Of a DNA stretch of 64,000 bases, positions 43,218-54,400 are shown piece by piece. The stretch is from positions 18,469 to 82,468 of the forward strand of contig LGRX02027232.1 in assembly GCA_001247695.2 (NCBI GenBank), in the 5' to 3' direction. The first letter of the stretch is position 1. Every line of letters begins with the position of its first letter. The stretch comes from Cymbomonas tetramitiformis (Eukaryota; Chlorophyta; Pyramimonadophyceae; Pyramimonadales; Pyramimonadaceae). The notes under the pieces are model-generated. The model was not told the DNA's origin, made no database searches, and worked only from the letters and a program-made list of their open reading frames with translations. A program made the translations under genes and the position numbers.

Positions 43218-45651
43218 TGACTTCATCCTCCGTTGGTACACCGGCCGTGGGCGCTAGGATGCGCCTAGACTCTATTTTTGCTAGAAATGTGGGTGCTCGC
43301 TATAAGAGCACCCCGCAGTCAGCGAAAGTTGTACTCGCTGCTGCTGACAGGACACGCGGCAATGCCGTTTTGCAATCGTCCTGGGACACTGAGTAGACGT
43401 CGTTCAGCGTGTTGCAAAGGACACCTTAGGTACTAAGGCGTCCTCATTTTCCGGAAGTGAACCTCATCGACAACTTCTTTGGGATTCCTTGGTTACTGCC
43501 TTGGAGGCGTCCTTTGTCAACAAGGACAACGCCAACGAGGACATCTTTGACCTCGTGGACGTCACCAAGGAGGTTCACCCGATCTTCAACGACATTTTGC
43601 TTCGTGCTTTGGTGTCTTTGACGACTCCCCATTCTCCAGCTCGAAGGTGGGTTGACGCTTCGGCCCGAATTTCTCCGCGTGACGGCAAGCGTGCTCTGCT
43701 TGAGGTCACCAAGCGGCTCCTGCCGCCTGGACATCGACCGCTCCGCCACCACGAAGAACTCCTGAGCATTTCTTTTGGTTCGTCTAGTGACCCTGAGCCC
43801 TTGGTCGCGCAATTTGACGAGTGTCTCAAAGCTATCGCGGCTAGCGGAGCGGGCCCCCTGGACGACGAGGCCGCCAAGAGGCAGCTGCTGGCGGCACTGG
43901 ACGTCGAGTTCTACAAAGAGGTGATTACCCCACTTCGTCTGGACACTGAACTGGCGAAGGTGGGCATCGAAGAGATTTATACCCACGTTCTGGAGGTTTG
44001 GTGGTGTGCGAACCCTAATGGCCCTCCCGCCCGCCCCAAGGCAGCCGCACCTGTCCCGACGCACACGCCTCTCGGGTTGGCCTACACGGGTAGCGAGCAG
44101 AATGACATTACGGACTTCCTCGAGGAGTTCGCTCGTGTGATTGGTGAGGCCACTAACCTTCTTGCCTCCCTACGACATGACAAGCGGGATGTTTCACGAG
44201 ACGCACCGCCGCCACGGAGAGACTCTCACCGTCCGCATGGGGGCGGTGGTGTGAGATTTCCACCGTCCAAGTGGCGTGATGAACGTAACCGTCGTACGGA
44301 CGGTAAGTTTCACGGGCGTAATCGTCACGTGGGATGGAAGCACCGCTTCGGAGCGTCCCCGCTCCCGAAGGGCGGGAATTGGCCTCAAGGTATTAGGGCG
44401 CAGGGTGCTAGGAGCATCTCCTTTCACTCCGCATCCTCGGCCTTCGTGCAGGAGTGCCCGCTCTGCCCTGGGCACTTTCACGACACTGCACGTTGCCCTG
44501 AGGTGTGTGGTTCGTGCGACGTTGACTTGCGTGATGCCGCCATGGACTTGGACGAGGTGGTTTCGGCCTTGCAGACCGCCTTTGACAACGAGAACGACGA
44601 GGAATTCGCTGACCTGTGCCACGAGCACGACCAGCCACTGGTGCGTACCGATCCTGAGCCCTTCACCTATCCGGTGCGGCACGACGTGGGATTGCGTGCC
44701 CACTATGCGGGCTTGGCTCATGGTGCTTCGGGCGACGGCATGGAGGGTGTGCTCTCGGATGCACGGGGCGTCCTTGCGTCCCTGCGGTCTGCGGCTACGG
44801 CTGCACAGGTCGGCGGTGCTACCGCCGCTGGTAAGCGACCACCGCTACACATCGGCACTTTGTCTGTGCCGCAGGTGGTGTGCGATGCGCCACCACCTGC
44901 CGATCACGAGATCGACGCTGGGCTCCGCCCGGTTTCGGCATCGGACCCTGCTTCTTTCGGGTCCCCTTTCGAGGAGCCCTTTCGAGTCCCCTTTCGAGTG
45001 TCCTTTATGGACCGGGTAATGCCAACATGCCCTGACACCTCCCTTAAATTATGCTCGATTGACTCGATTCACGAGCCGGTTCACACGGGAGAGCTTTCCG
45101 TGATCGACGATGACAACGACTCCGACGGTTATTCCTTTTCCGGAGACGAGATTCCCTCGGCCCCACCGGCTGCACAATCACGTGTCGGTGTGGCAACATT
45201 GCCGAGAGTATTCTCTTTTGCATCTCTAGCCCTGCCCGCGCTCATGTGTCTTGCATGTGTGTCAGCGGTTCAGGGTTCGGTGGTGCTCGATCGAGCCCCT
45301 GCATTCACCGCAGCGGTACATCCCATTGGGGTGGCTGCCAACAGTCTGTCTGACTTTCCGTGCTATTTTGCTTTCGGCATTCCTTTTCCTTCTGTGGTTT
45401 CGGCAGGTTTGAATTCTGGTTTCCAATTTTCGGAATTCCTAATTTTACTCTACGAATCTTTTCCTGCCTCTGGTTTCTGGTCTTGGCTTCTGGATTATGG
45501 TTCTGGCTTCTGGTTCTGGACTCTGGGCTCTGGACTCTGGTTCTGGATTATGGCTTCTGGGCTCTGGTTCTGGTTGAACATCTTTGACACTGACAACTTC
45601 TTCAACTCTGGTGAACTCTGCAGCTTTGTGGACCACTTTGAAAGTGGCTGA
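43218..45651 (+). pseudogene. Gag plus membrane-segment polyprotein of element E, one early frameshift
   Basis: An ATG at 43218 starts MTSSSVGTPAVGARMRLDSI but hits a stop near 43396; one base away the frame continues VVQRVAKDTLGTKASSF and stays open to TGA at 45649-45651. Capsid-like part: SARISPRDGKRALLEVTKRL, AAKRQLLAALDVEFYKEVI. Zinc knuckle: CPLCPGHFHDTARC (CX2CX4HX4C). Unlike in D, no stop separates gag from the C-terminal half, which has acidic and Pro-rich stretches, a hydrophobic segment (VFSFASLALPALMCLACVSA) and a second hydrophobic zone made of a GSGLWFWIMASGLWFWL-type repeat. No protease, reverse transcriptase or integrase motif is present. Confidence 0.72.
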
Positions 45652-45855
45652 GTAGCCTTAAGATTGAGCTGTAAGAACTTAGCTTGAAAGCAGTATCCTA
45701 GCAGCAGTTTTAGGAAGGGACCGCCCTGGCTAAAGCACAGGCCTCCCTCTAGCAGTTTCCAGCTACTAGCTGTTTGTTGTTTCGGAACAATTTGCTTTGT
45801 CTGTGCTCCGCTCTCTGCCACCTGTAACAGCACTATGTACAGTCACAGGGTGGTG

Positions 45856-46048
45856 TGCTGGATTCAGTGACCCGTAGGTCATAACTTACTCTGACTCCCG
45901 ATAGCTGTACCAGTACTCGTACAGTACTAGGTGACAGATACCTAGGTCACAGACCGCCTTATATTCGTTTATCTTTATAATCAGTTTACACTTGTATGAG
46001 AAACCATTCAGTGACCACCCGATATAATGCGGTATATTATATCTCACA
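45856..46048 (+). repeat. 3' LTR of element E
   Basis: Begins TGCTGGATTCAGTGACCC, ends ATTATATCTCACA, and is preceded by ACAGGGTGGTG and followed by ATAGT. Confidence 0.92.
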
Positions 46049-46195
46049 ATAGTCGACCGTATTGACGACTGTCTGTCATTATAATATATGACATGACTCG
46101 ACATGACATGCCATTGTATGACATGTCTGACATGTATGACACGTATGACATATATGACATGTATGAAACATGTGTCATCGGTCATAACCCTGACA

Positions 46196-46221
46196 GGGAG
46201 AGTCCCTCGCACGACGATCGA
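46196..46221 (+). other. 26-bp spacer between elements B and C, a piece of element D
   Basis: It consists of the second GGGAG copy of B, 16 bp of D, and the first ATCGA copy of C. From 46201 it reads SPSHDDR in the frame of D's second ORF. Confidence 0.88.
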
Positions 46222-46845
46222 TGTCAGGGTCATGACCGATGACATATGTGTCATACATGTCATACGTGTCATGCCTGTCAGACATGTCATACCATGTCAT
46301 GTCATGTCGGTCGTGTCATATATTATTATGACAGTCGACAGTACGGTCGACCATGACTGTACAAGTCGAGTCGCGTCATATATTATTATGACAGTCGTCA
46401 GTACGGTCGACGATGACTGTACATGTCGCCAGATGATAATGTCACATCATCTGTCATTATTCAAGGAAAGACTTGAATGACCTTGTCATCGAGAGTTCGT
46501 ACGTCGAACTCGAAGATGGCAAAGCAAAGATACATCTTGTTTGTACTTCAAGAACCATCTTCGCTTTTAGCATGTGCGGAACACGCATGCGCAGCATGAA
46601 CGAACTAGTCGTTACCACAATGCTGGTCGTTCAACCTATGTCTCGGGTTCACAACCCAATGGCGGTACTATCTATGATGATAGGAGACATATGGTATAAA
46701 GTGAGGAAGCGTTGGGCTTCAGCAGATCTTCTTACAGAGACTGCACTCACAACCCGCTCATACGTACACTCGCATTGCTGTCCAACTTTGCAGTGTTTAT
46801 TTGTATATTGTATAATATTTGTGGGCTCGCATATCAGCTCTAACA
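46222..46845 (+). repeat. 5' LTR of element C
   Basis: Starts TGTCAGGGTCATGACCGATG and ends ATATCAGCTCTAACA. The first 220 bp (U3) hold many TGTCA/TGACA motifs and a ~60-bp tandem duplication containing TATATTATTATGACAGTCG. A TATTGTATAATATTTG stretch near 46805 is a possible TATA box or polyadenylation region. Confidence 0.92.
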
Positions 46846-49800
46846 TAATGGTATTCTGAAAGAAACTCGTCAAGGCACGATACGAGAACTCAAGTGGGTG
46901 CAGCGACCGATATAGTATATTTCATATTGTTCGCAGGTTTGCAGGTGGGCGCATAAGCGACAGCGCTCGCAGTGATATTGAATATCTGCAACTCGAATAA
47001 TATACGCTTGCATATCGACAGCGCAGAGATTGTGCGAGGAGATTTTTAATCGCGAACATAATCGCAGCAAATAGCGTCAGCAGAGAAGTCGTCTTGATTT
47101 TATACGCGACAAGGTGTGCGCACAGCGTACGAACGCATGCAGTGATGTCAAAAATTGCAGGAATGTCACAGTATGCAAGATGCAGATGCGCGCACATAAA
47201 ATGATCGTCAGCACATATGATTTCATCAAGTGCGACTGGACGCGCATAATTTCGTATGGCAGCGCGCTCGCATTCGTTCATGCGGCGTGCATCAGCGATC
47301 AGCAGTATGCGACGTACATCGGCAATCGATTTTGCAAATGATCCTTTCGCACTGTTCGCAATAACCAGCGCGTACAATGATTTTTAGCCTGTCAGCACGA
47401 TATGCATTTTCCATGATTTCATCAGATACGATGGACGCTCGATTTTAGCGCGTACGATTCCTGATGTGTCTACATGCAGTGAGACATACATATGTGTACG
47501 CGCGTCAAAATCCTCGGCAGAATGATTGTATATATGCAGGGATGCTGTGAACATATAATCGTTATGCTGCTGTGGATACATGATCGTTATGCTGTGGATA
47601 CATACTCAACGTGACAGATCATGAATAATCATCAGCATTCATGCTTATCAGAAGCATAGTAATGTGTGTGCGGAGATTTCAATGGTTACAGCATGCACAC
47701 ACACACATGCACATATACTCACTTGCAGTTCACCAACATGCAGTACATAAAGAGTGCATTCAGCATTATACCACATGTACATTATATGCTGAGTGACTGC
47801 AATACTGTGAATTGTGCATACTTTACCAATACAGCTTGACCACGATAACAGCTGTAATATATATATATATATCAGTTTGATCACGCTAGCAACTGGTATA
47901 CTAGCATCATGCTGTAATACATGAACATTGCATAAGCATATTGCAGTGCATGCTAAATTATATTAGAACCCATGATAGTATAAGGTGCCTGAAAGTAGTC
48001 TTAACACCATAATTAGCTTGTCATGTCCTGGTGGAGCCGAGATGCTCTTCAGATCACATGTACATTCTATGGTGGATTACTGGATGGAATGCTCACCTGA
48101 GCTTCATGTGAAATCTACCCAGCAACTCATTTTGTAATGAGATCAACATGGAATTACAATCATCCCTAAACCTAATATATCACGCGAGATTTACTCAGTG
48201 CATGGTATGCTGACTGTCTTGCATGATGAATTGTCTAGGATATTGTAATATCCAGAACATATCCTGCAGAGTGTGTAAAAGTAAACACACACACACACAT
48301 ACACTGGCAGAAGTACTAATCAGCAGTACTACACATTACACATACACTGGCATTCATTATATATGTTGAGATTCACTGACTCAGAGTGAATAGATCAATT
48401 ATACTGTACATGGTAATATGGATACCACTTTCCAAACACATGTGCGTGGAAAGTGTCAGTGATTGCGATAGATAAGGGAGCAGGATAAGACAACATGCTG
48501 TAGGGCTGGATAGAGTTATCTCCAGACCCGAAGGCAAGATACTGCACCCATAAAACAGCTGGTAACTGTTGGGTGCAGTCCACTCGTCTCATCCCACATA
48601 TCATCGCTGGAGCAACAACAACAACTACGTTGCATATTGACAGTTGATTCAGATTGATCAGATCAAATGCATGCAACTCACAGATCAGTATCTACATGAC
48701 ATCTGACAATAGTTGTTGAGGACAGCACACACATACAAATGTGTTGTGTCAAATTGCTGTGATTGTATCCAGCAAAGTCCAGATATGTTCTAAATAAGAT
48801 ATATCACTTTAATAAATCTTAGAGCACAGACCTATGCTCAGAACAAATCATAGATTGACAAATATCACTAAATTGGATGTTCCTGAATGGATGTTCCCAC
48901 TTAAGTTGATAAATCTATACATAATCAGAATGTACATTTGCTGTACATGGGTTTAAATCAGTAAAACCCAGAATGCTGTCAACCATAGATGTTGATATAC
49001 AGCACAATTCACTTATTTGCCATGAAATTTGTCATGTGCAAAAGTGAAGTTTATTGCAGTGATTCTGTACTTTACATTCCACATACACAGAGATATGTAC
49101 ATAAATCAACATATATATATATATATGTTGAAAAACGGCCAAAATCGGTGAAAATCTCTGGCGATTAATTTGAAAATTGAAAATTGGACCTTGTTTTATT
49201 TGATATTATGATTTTATACCTATTAAAGTATGAGGAAATCATAATGACACATGTCATATCTCGTGTAACGCCTTAGATATTAGGTGTGGAATATATAGGG
49301 GTATACATATTGCTGTAACAATAAATCGCTTAAAATGCTGTACGTAAAATATTTTTTCAAAATTTCGGATTGATTTTTTTTGCTAAAATGAATATTTAGC
49401 TATCAAATAACAATCCCTGATTTATGCAGCATGTGTAACGCCCTGTAACACCCTAAAAATTGAATGTGTGTGTCAGGGGTGTAACGCACCTCCTGAAAAC
49501 CACTTAACATTCAGTATGGTATTAAATGCAGTTTTGCTTAAAAACCTTTGCAAAATATTTATACTGCCTATAAATATATTTATACTACCTATCTAAAAAT
49601 ATTTTTAGATAGGTAAAAATATTTTGTAAAATATTTTTACCTATCTTAGGGTTACTGATACCATGCAACACCCTAATCACATTATTGGGTATAAGGGCCA
49701 CTGTAACCATATATGCCCTAAAGTGCCACTATGAATTCGATAAACTTCATGTTTGGCATTAAAATATCATGCTGTTTTCGATACGGACATGATTATATAT

Positions 49801-50067
49801 CGGGCAACAACCCAAGAACTGTGACAGATGCTTCCTACATGGAATGCATGCTATTTATGAGGTATTGGCAATTGACAACTGCCACTATATCACACACTTC
49901 CTTGAGGGGGGAAGAAGGTGGATATATATATATATATTACCTCATTATTATGTACGAATGTACTACATGTATGTAAACATACCGATATACCATATATAAC
50001 ATATAAATCACACACACTCAGTTAGGCAATTAGCTGAAGGTATTTTTGTGCTGTGTTTTGTTTTTAG
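46846..50067 (+). other. 3.2-kb leader of element C
   Basis: Non-coding, homologous to the leaders of A and B. It contains short CA repeats (47695-47710, 48285-48300), GTGTTAC/GTAACGC motifs and the AAGGTGGATATATATA segment just upstream of gag. No ORF with protein-like composition is seen. Confidence 0.7.
46849..46856 (+). promoter_or_regulatory. Candidate primer-binding site of element C
   Basis: TGGTATTC starts three bases after the 5' LTR. The same TGGTATTC is found two bases after the 5' LTR of B while neighbouring sequence differs. TGG is the expected complement of tRNA CCA ends. The tRNA cannot be named from eight bases. Confidence 0.5.
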
Positions 50068-51483
50068 ATGGTTACTATCGAAGAGGAAGAGCATGAGGTT
50101 CCTGATATCAACCCAGATCATTCGACTTGGTTTTTCGACATACTTGGTTCATACGATGCATACAGTCGGTTTAAGGTTCCAAAGTGGATCGCTGGTTATG
50201 CTGAGACACTAACCAGATATGACCACATAGGCTATTATGACAACGTCAGTCGCATGAAACCAGATATGAGCCGGTACAAGGATCCTGCCAATGAGCCTCG
50301 AGCACCAGAAGCAGAGTATACAGAAGACAGTCCTCCGATGGTCTTTGTAGATCCAGATGCAGATTCAGTACCAGCACCAGCTCCACCATCTCCACCCAGT
50401 TTGGTTCCCAAGGTGAAAATGACACCACCTAGGGAATTCAAAGCAGGACAGGACGCGGAGGTCTGGTTGGATACAGTGGACAGATATTTCCAGTTCACTT
50501 ATCCAGGTGTCAATGATAAGGATTTGATCACAGTGTTTCTTACTCTCATACAGATTAACGACAGACACTATTTCCAGGTCTTGGCACAACAACCATATGC
50601 CACCTATGAGATGGTCAGACAGACATTCCTCAGACAATTTGGTAATCCTCATAAGAGATCAGTAGCCAAGAAACACCTTATGGCACTGACTCAAGGAACC
50701 CAAACCTTTGCAGACTATTTGCGCACATTTACATCACTGGCTTCTCTAGCAGCAGTTGATTTAAATGATGTGCTGATAAAGGACAGATTCGTCACTAGTA
50801 TGGATCCAGATCTCCGCAGACAGTTCCAACTCAGATTCCTGACAGAGGAGCAGAGGAATAATCTGTCGTGGCAAGAAACCACACAGATATTGCTTGATTT
50901 GAACTACGTCATTCACTCAAAGCAATTAGAAACCCTTCACTATCGGGGTCAGAAGGAACAGTCATCTGGAGGTCCAGCCAAGAAGGATAAGGACAGAGGA
51001 CGTGGCCAGAAGCCATATGACAGATTCAACAGATTTAACAGAAATCGGAATCAGAATCAGAATGGCAACCAGAATTTCAATCAGAATCGGAACAAGGGAA
51101 AATGTGGTAAAGGCAAGGGCAAAGGAAAAGGAAAAGGAAAAGGACAGAATGATAGGACTTGCCATCGTTGTGGTCGTGTTGGTCACATCGAGAAGGATTG
51201 TTATGCCACCAGGACCGATGATGGAAAAGAGATCAAGGGAAAGTCACCAGCTCAGAATCCTTTTCAGAATCGGAGACAGCAGCAGCAGAATCAGGGTGCT
51301 AAGGATGGATCTGGCAAACTCGTCAACACCATCAACACCTTGGTTAATGAACTGAAGAGCCAGCACAGCATCAATGCAGCAGTTGCAACCCCAGCTCCAG
51401 TTCCAGCTTCAGCTCCAGCTCCTCAGGGAAACTCTCAGGGTACTGCACAGGTACCAGTGATGAGAGCACCCCAGCGGGGATAG
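50068..51483 (+). CDS. gag: Gag polyprotein of element C
   Basis: 471 codons starting MVTIEEEEHEVPDINPDHST (ATG 50068). After a variable acidic N-terminus comes a helical capsid-like region (AEVWLDTVDRYFQFTYPGVN, HLMALTQGTQTFADYLRTFT), then Asn/Gln-rich (NRNRNQNQNGNQNFNQNRN) and Lys/Gly-rich tracts, a zinc knuckle CHRCGRVGHIEKDC at about residues 365-378 (CX2CX4HX4C), and a Gln/Pro/Ala tail. Gag builds the cytoplasmic particle and binds the genomic RNA. It is the closest intact relative of the Gags of A and B. The in-frame GGGAAAC near the end leads into pol by -1 slippage. Confidence 0.92.
   Translation: MVTIEEEEHEVPDINPDHSTWFFDILGSYDAYSRFKVPKWIAGYAETLTRYDHIGYYDNVSRMKPDMSRYKDPANEPRAPEAEYTEDSPPMVFVDPDADSVPAPAPPSPPSLVPKVKMTPPREFKAGQDAEVWLDTVDRYFQFTYPGVNDKDLITVFLTLIQINDRHYFQVLAQQPYATYEMVRQTFLRQFGNPHKRSVAKKHLMALTQGTQTFADYLRTFTSLASLAAVDLNDVLIKDRFVTSMDPDLRRQFQLRFLTEEQRNNLSWQETTQILLDLNYVIHSKQLETLHYRGQKEQSSGGPAKKDKDRGRGQKPYDRFNRFNRNRNQNQNGNQNFNQNRNKGKCGKGKGKGKGKGKGQNDRTCHRCGRVGHIEKDCYATRTDDGKEIKGKSPAQNPFQNRRQQQQNQGAKDGSGKLVNTINTLVNELKSQHSINAAVATPAPVPASAPAPQGNSQGTAQVPVMRAPQRG
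51426..51455 (+). promoter_or_regulatory. Predicted -1 ribosomal frameshift signal (gag to pol)
   Basis: GGGAAAC (51426-51432) lies in gag phase as G GGA AAC, the X XXY YYZ pattern. A six-base spacer TCTCAG follows, then GGTAC TGCACAG GTACC (51439-51455), a five-base-pair hairpin with seven-base loop. The -1 frame is open from there into pol. The heptamer and hairpin are conserved in B. Confidence 0.68.
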
Positions 51484-54400
51484 ATCAGCCTGCAGATGCC
51501 ACTGAAGCAAGTGGCCAGGTTGAGAGTATCTCAGAAGAAGTTCTGTCCAGTCTGACATTGCAGTTTCAGCAAATGGATAATCCCTCAGAGCACATCGCAC
51601 AGATGCAGTCTCAAACAGCACAGCTGAAATCACAGAAGAAGCTGTTGTTGTACAAAGGGAAAGTATTTGGACAGAATACTCACATTTTGGTAGATCCAGG
51701 AGCCACATCATCTTTCATCGACAGACAATTTGCTTCTCAGCTTGGTATATCACCATCAGACTCATCATCATTCTCAGTGGGGTTGGCTGGAGGAAGCCAA
51801 TTACCCTGTACATCTTATCTTCCCAATGCTACATTCACGCTGGGTAAGTATAAGGATTCAGTAGACCTCTATGTTATTGATATGAGGCCCTTCACAGTCA
51901 TCCTGGGACAGGATTGGTTGGAGAGAAGGAACCCACACATAGACTTTCAGTCGAAGAACATGACGATCACCAAGACACACTCATCAGGTTCCAGTGTTCG
52001 TACAGTTCTATCCAGAGTTGAGCAGACTCCAGACTCAGACTCAGATGGCCTTCCTGAAATGGAATTGGTCAGCGCCACCACTATGAGAAAGCATCTTCGT
52101 CGCATTCGATCCAGTGGTTCGGCTGAAGAAGCCGTAGCATATCTCTTTTTCCTCTCAGTGGTCGATGGTGAACTGGTCTTTGCAGCAGCAGACTCAGACA
52201 CCACTATGGAAGACCCCGAGGTCACAGCAGCACGTGACCAAGTGAGAGAAGACTTTTCAGACATATTCCAGGAGGATCTTCCAGCTGGTCATAGGCCAGA
52301 ACGGTTTGAAGGTGGATATCATAGAATCAACATTGAACCTGGACATAAGCCACCATCCCAGCCAATGCGTACCATCCCAGTGCCCATGATGGAGGAGCTC
52401 AAACGGCAAATCATTAAATATGTCGAGTTGGGTATCCTTCGTCCATCATCATCATCATATGGGTGCCCAATCATTTTCGCTCCCAAGCCAGGGGGGAAGT
52501 GGAGGATGTGTTGTGATTATCGTGCCCTGAATAACATCACCATAAAGGACACGTATCCACTGCCACCACACGACACCCTGCTTGAGCAGCTGAAGGGAGC
52601 ACGCTGGTTCAGCAGATTTGATTTCAACCAGTTCTTCCACCAGATCCCCATTCATCCAGACGACATTCATAAAACTGCTATTCGCACCAGATACGGTTCT
52701 TATGAATGGACAGTCATGCCTTTCGGATTGACCAATGCTCCTGCAACGGCACTTCGTGTAGGAAACCGGGCATTCTTTGACTTCATCGACCAGTTTCTTG
52801 TCATATTCATGGACGACACTATTGTATACAGTCCAGACTTTGACAGCCATGTGAAGCATGTTCGACAGTTCCTCCAGCGTTGCAGAGATCATCAGTTCTT
52901 CATCAGGCCTTCCAAGGTGGAGTTGTTCGTCAGATCTATAGACTTTATCGGACATCACATCTCTGAAGCAGGCCTATCCATCATCGAAGACAGAATCCGA
53001 GCAGTCATGGCAATTCAGCCTCCAGTGTCTTATGGTCCCACCGTTGGAAAGCAGCCTCTACGCCGTATGGCTAAAGATGGCAAGTCATCCCTTCGGTCAT
53101 TTTTGGGCATGGTCGGTCAATTTAGGAGATTCATACCAAAGTTCTCCAAAGTTGCCGAGCCGCTCAATCGTCTCCTTAAAGATAACGCAGAGTTTGTCTG
53201 GGAAACTGAGCAGCAGCAGGCATTTGATAACCTCAAAAGTGCCATCTGTAACGCTCCAGTATTGCAGCTTCCAGATCAGAAACTGCCATCTATTATGGAG
53301 GTCGATGGATCAGGCACACACGTTGGTCAAGTAATACTCCAGGATCAAGGAAAAGGTATGAAACCATGTGGTTATCACAGCGTCACTCTATCCGATACAC
53401 AGAGACGTTGGCCTATTCCTGAGATCGAGCTATTTGCCATTGTGGAAGGCTTCCGATTCTTTCGCCACATCTTGTTGGGAGCTCCTGAGACCATTGTACG
53501 CTCAGATCATCAGCCACTGGTTTATTTCCAGACCAAATCCACACTGAGCCCCAAACAGGCACGGTGGTTGGATGAGCTCTCCGAGTACAACTTCCGTATA
53601 GAGCACATTGCTGGCGAGAAGAATAAGGTTGCAGACGCACTCACGCGTATCTCTACACTCTTTGAACTCACTGATTGTCTGAAACATATAGACATCACCG
53701 AGGTTCCACTCATTGACATACCACCTACAGATTCTACATTCATTGCTCTTATATCTTCTTCATCAGCTCATCAGCTGCACGACATCATTATATCCGAGTA
53801 TGATCGTGACACATTTGCACAGACTATTTTGGCTAAGCTGACATCATCGACTTCATCACAGTCAGTCAGCAGCTACAGCTTCGAGCTCATTCAGGGATTG
53901 ATCTATCGTAAGACCATATATGGCAGACAGCTGTACATTCCACCAACAGCTAAAATCCCCACAGATGACGGTGAGATCACACAGCTTCGCCACATTCTCC
54001 TTCATGAGTGCCACTCAGCCACTATTTCTGGTCATGTAGGCAAAAATCGCATGCTTCATCTTCTGCGTAGCCGGTATTATTGGCGAGGAATGACAACGGC
54101 AGCCATCAAGTACATTCGGGAGTGCCCCGTTTGTCAGCGCCAGAAAACGAGGCGACACAAGCCTTATGGTCAGGCACATATACGATATTCCATGCCTAAG
54201 ACAAAATGGCTAGATGTATCTCTTGATTGGATCACTGACCTGCCTATCACCACTAATGGGCACGACAGTATATTTGTGGTAATGTGCCAATTTTCTCATC
54301 GCTGTCATCTCATCCCCTTCAGCATGACCTGGACAGCTCAGCATACTGCTTCTATCTATATGCAGCATATCTTCAAACTCCATGGTCTTCCGAGGAACAT

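Larger units (their letters stand above)
42653..46048 (+). mobile_element. Gag-only LTR retrotransposon E, inserted in the 5' LTR of B
   Basis: Two 193-bp LTRs (42653-42845 and 45856-46048) that differ at one base by eye, TG...CA ends, and the 5-bp duplication ATAGT (42648-42652 and 46049-46053). The empty site is preserved in the other LTR of B near 27045. The 3.4-kb element has one long ORF (Gag plus a membrane-segment region) and no pol. It belongs to the same type as D by LTR start (TGCTGGA), pre-LTR tract (GGGTGGTG) and Gag. Confidence 0.93.
26584..46195 (-). mobile_element. Full-length Ty3/gypsy chromovirus copy B (minus strand, defective)
   Basis: The 3' LTR (26584-27179) and 5' LTR (42194-46195, itself split by element E) are flanked by the duplication GGGAG (26579-26583 and 46196-46200). 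Without nested insertions it is about 11.5 kb, or 10.8 kb if the 738-bp insert is also removed. From right to left: 5' LTR, primer-binding site, a long leader, gag, pol with a short intron, chromodomain, 3' non-coding region, polypurine tract, LTR. The leader contains the tnp2-type element 36638-41297 and the insert 34908-35645. Pol has several frameshifts and stops. Confidence 0.93.
42194..46195 (-). repeat. 5' LTR of element B, split by element E
   Basis: The left part 42194-42652 and right part 46054-46195 together match the 3' LTR of B apart from a few substitutions and short indels (a missing ATAT near the left end and an extra ACATATATG-like segment on the right). Element E lies between them with an ATAGT duplication. 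Confidence 0.9.

Noticed and set aside
44880..45651. A retroviral envelope protein in element E
   Set aside because: There are hydrophobic segments, but no fusion peptide, cleavage site or cysteine pattern that I can recognise, and the last hydrophobic part is a minisatellite. Only a membrane-segment region is claimed.
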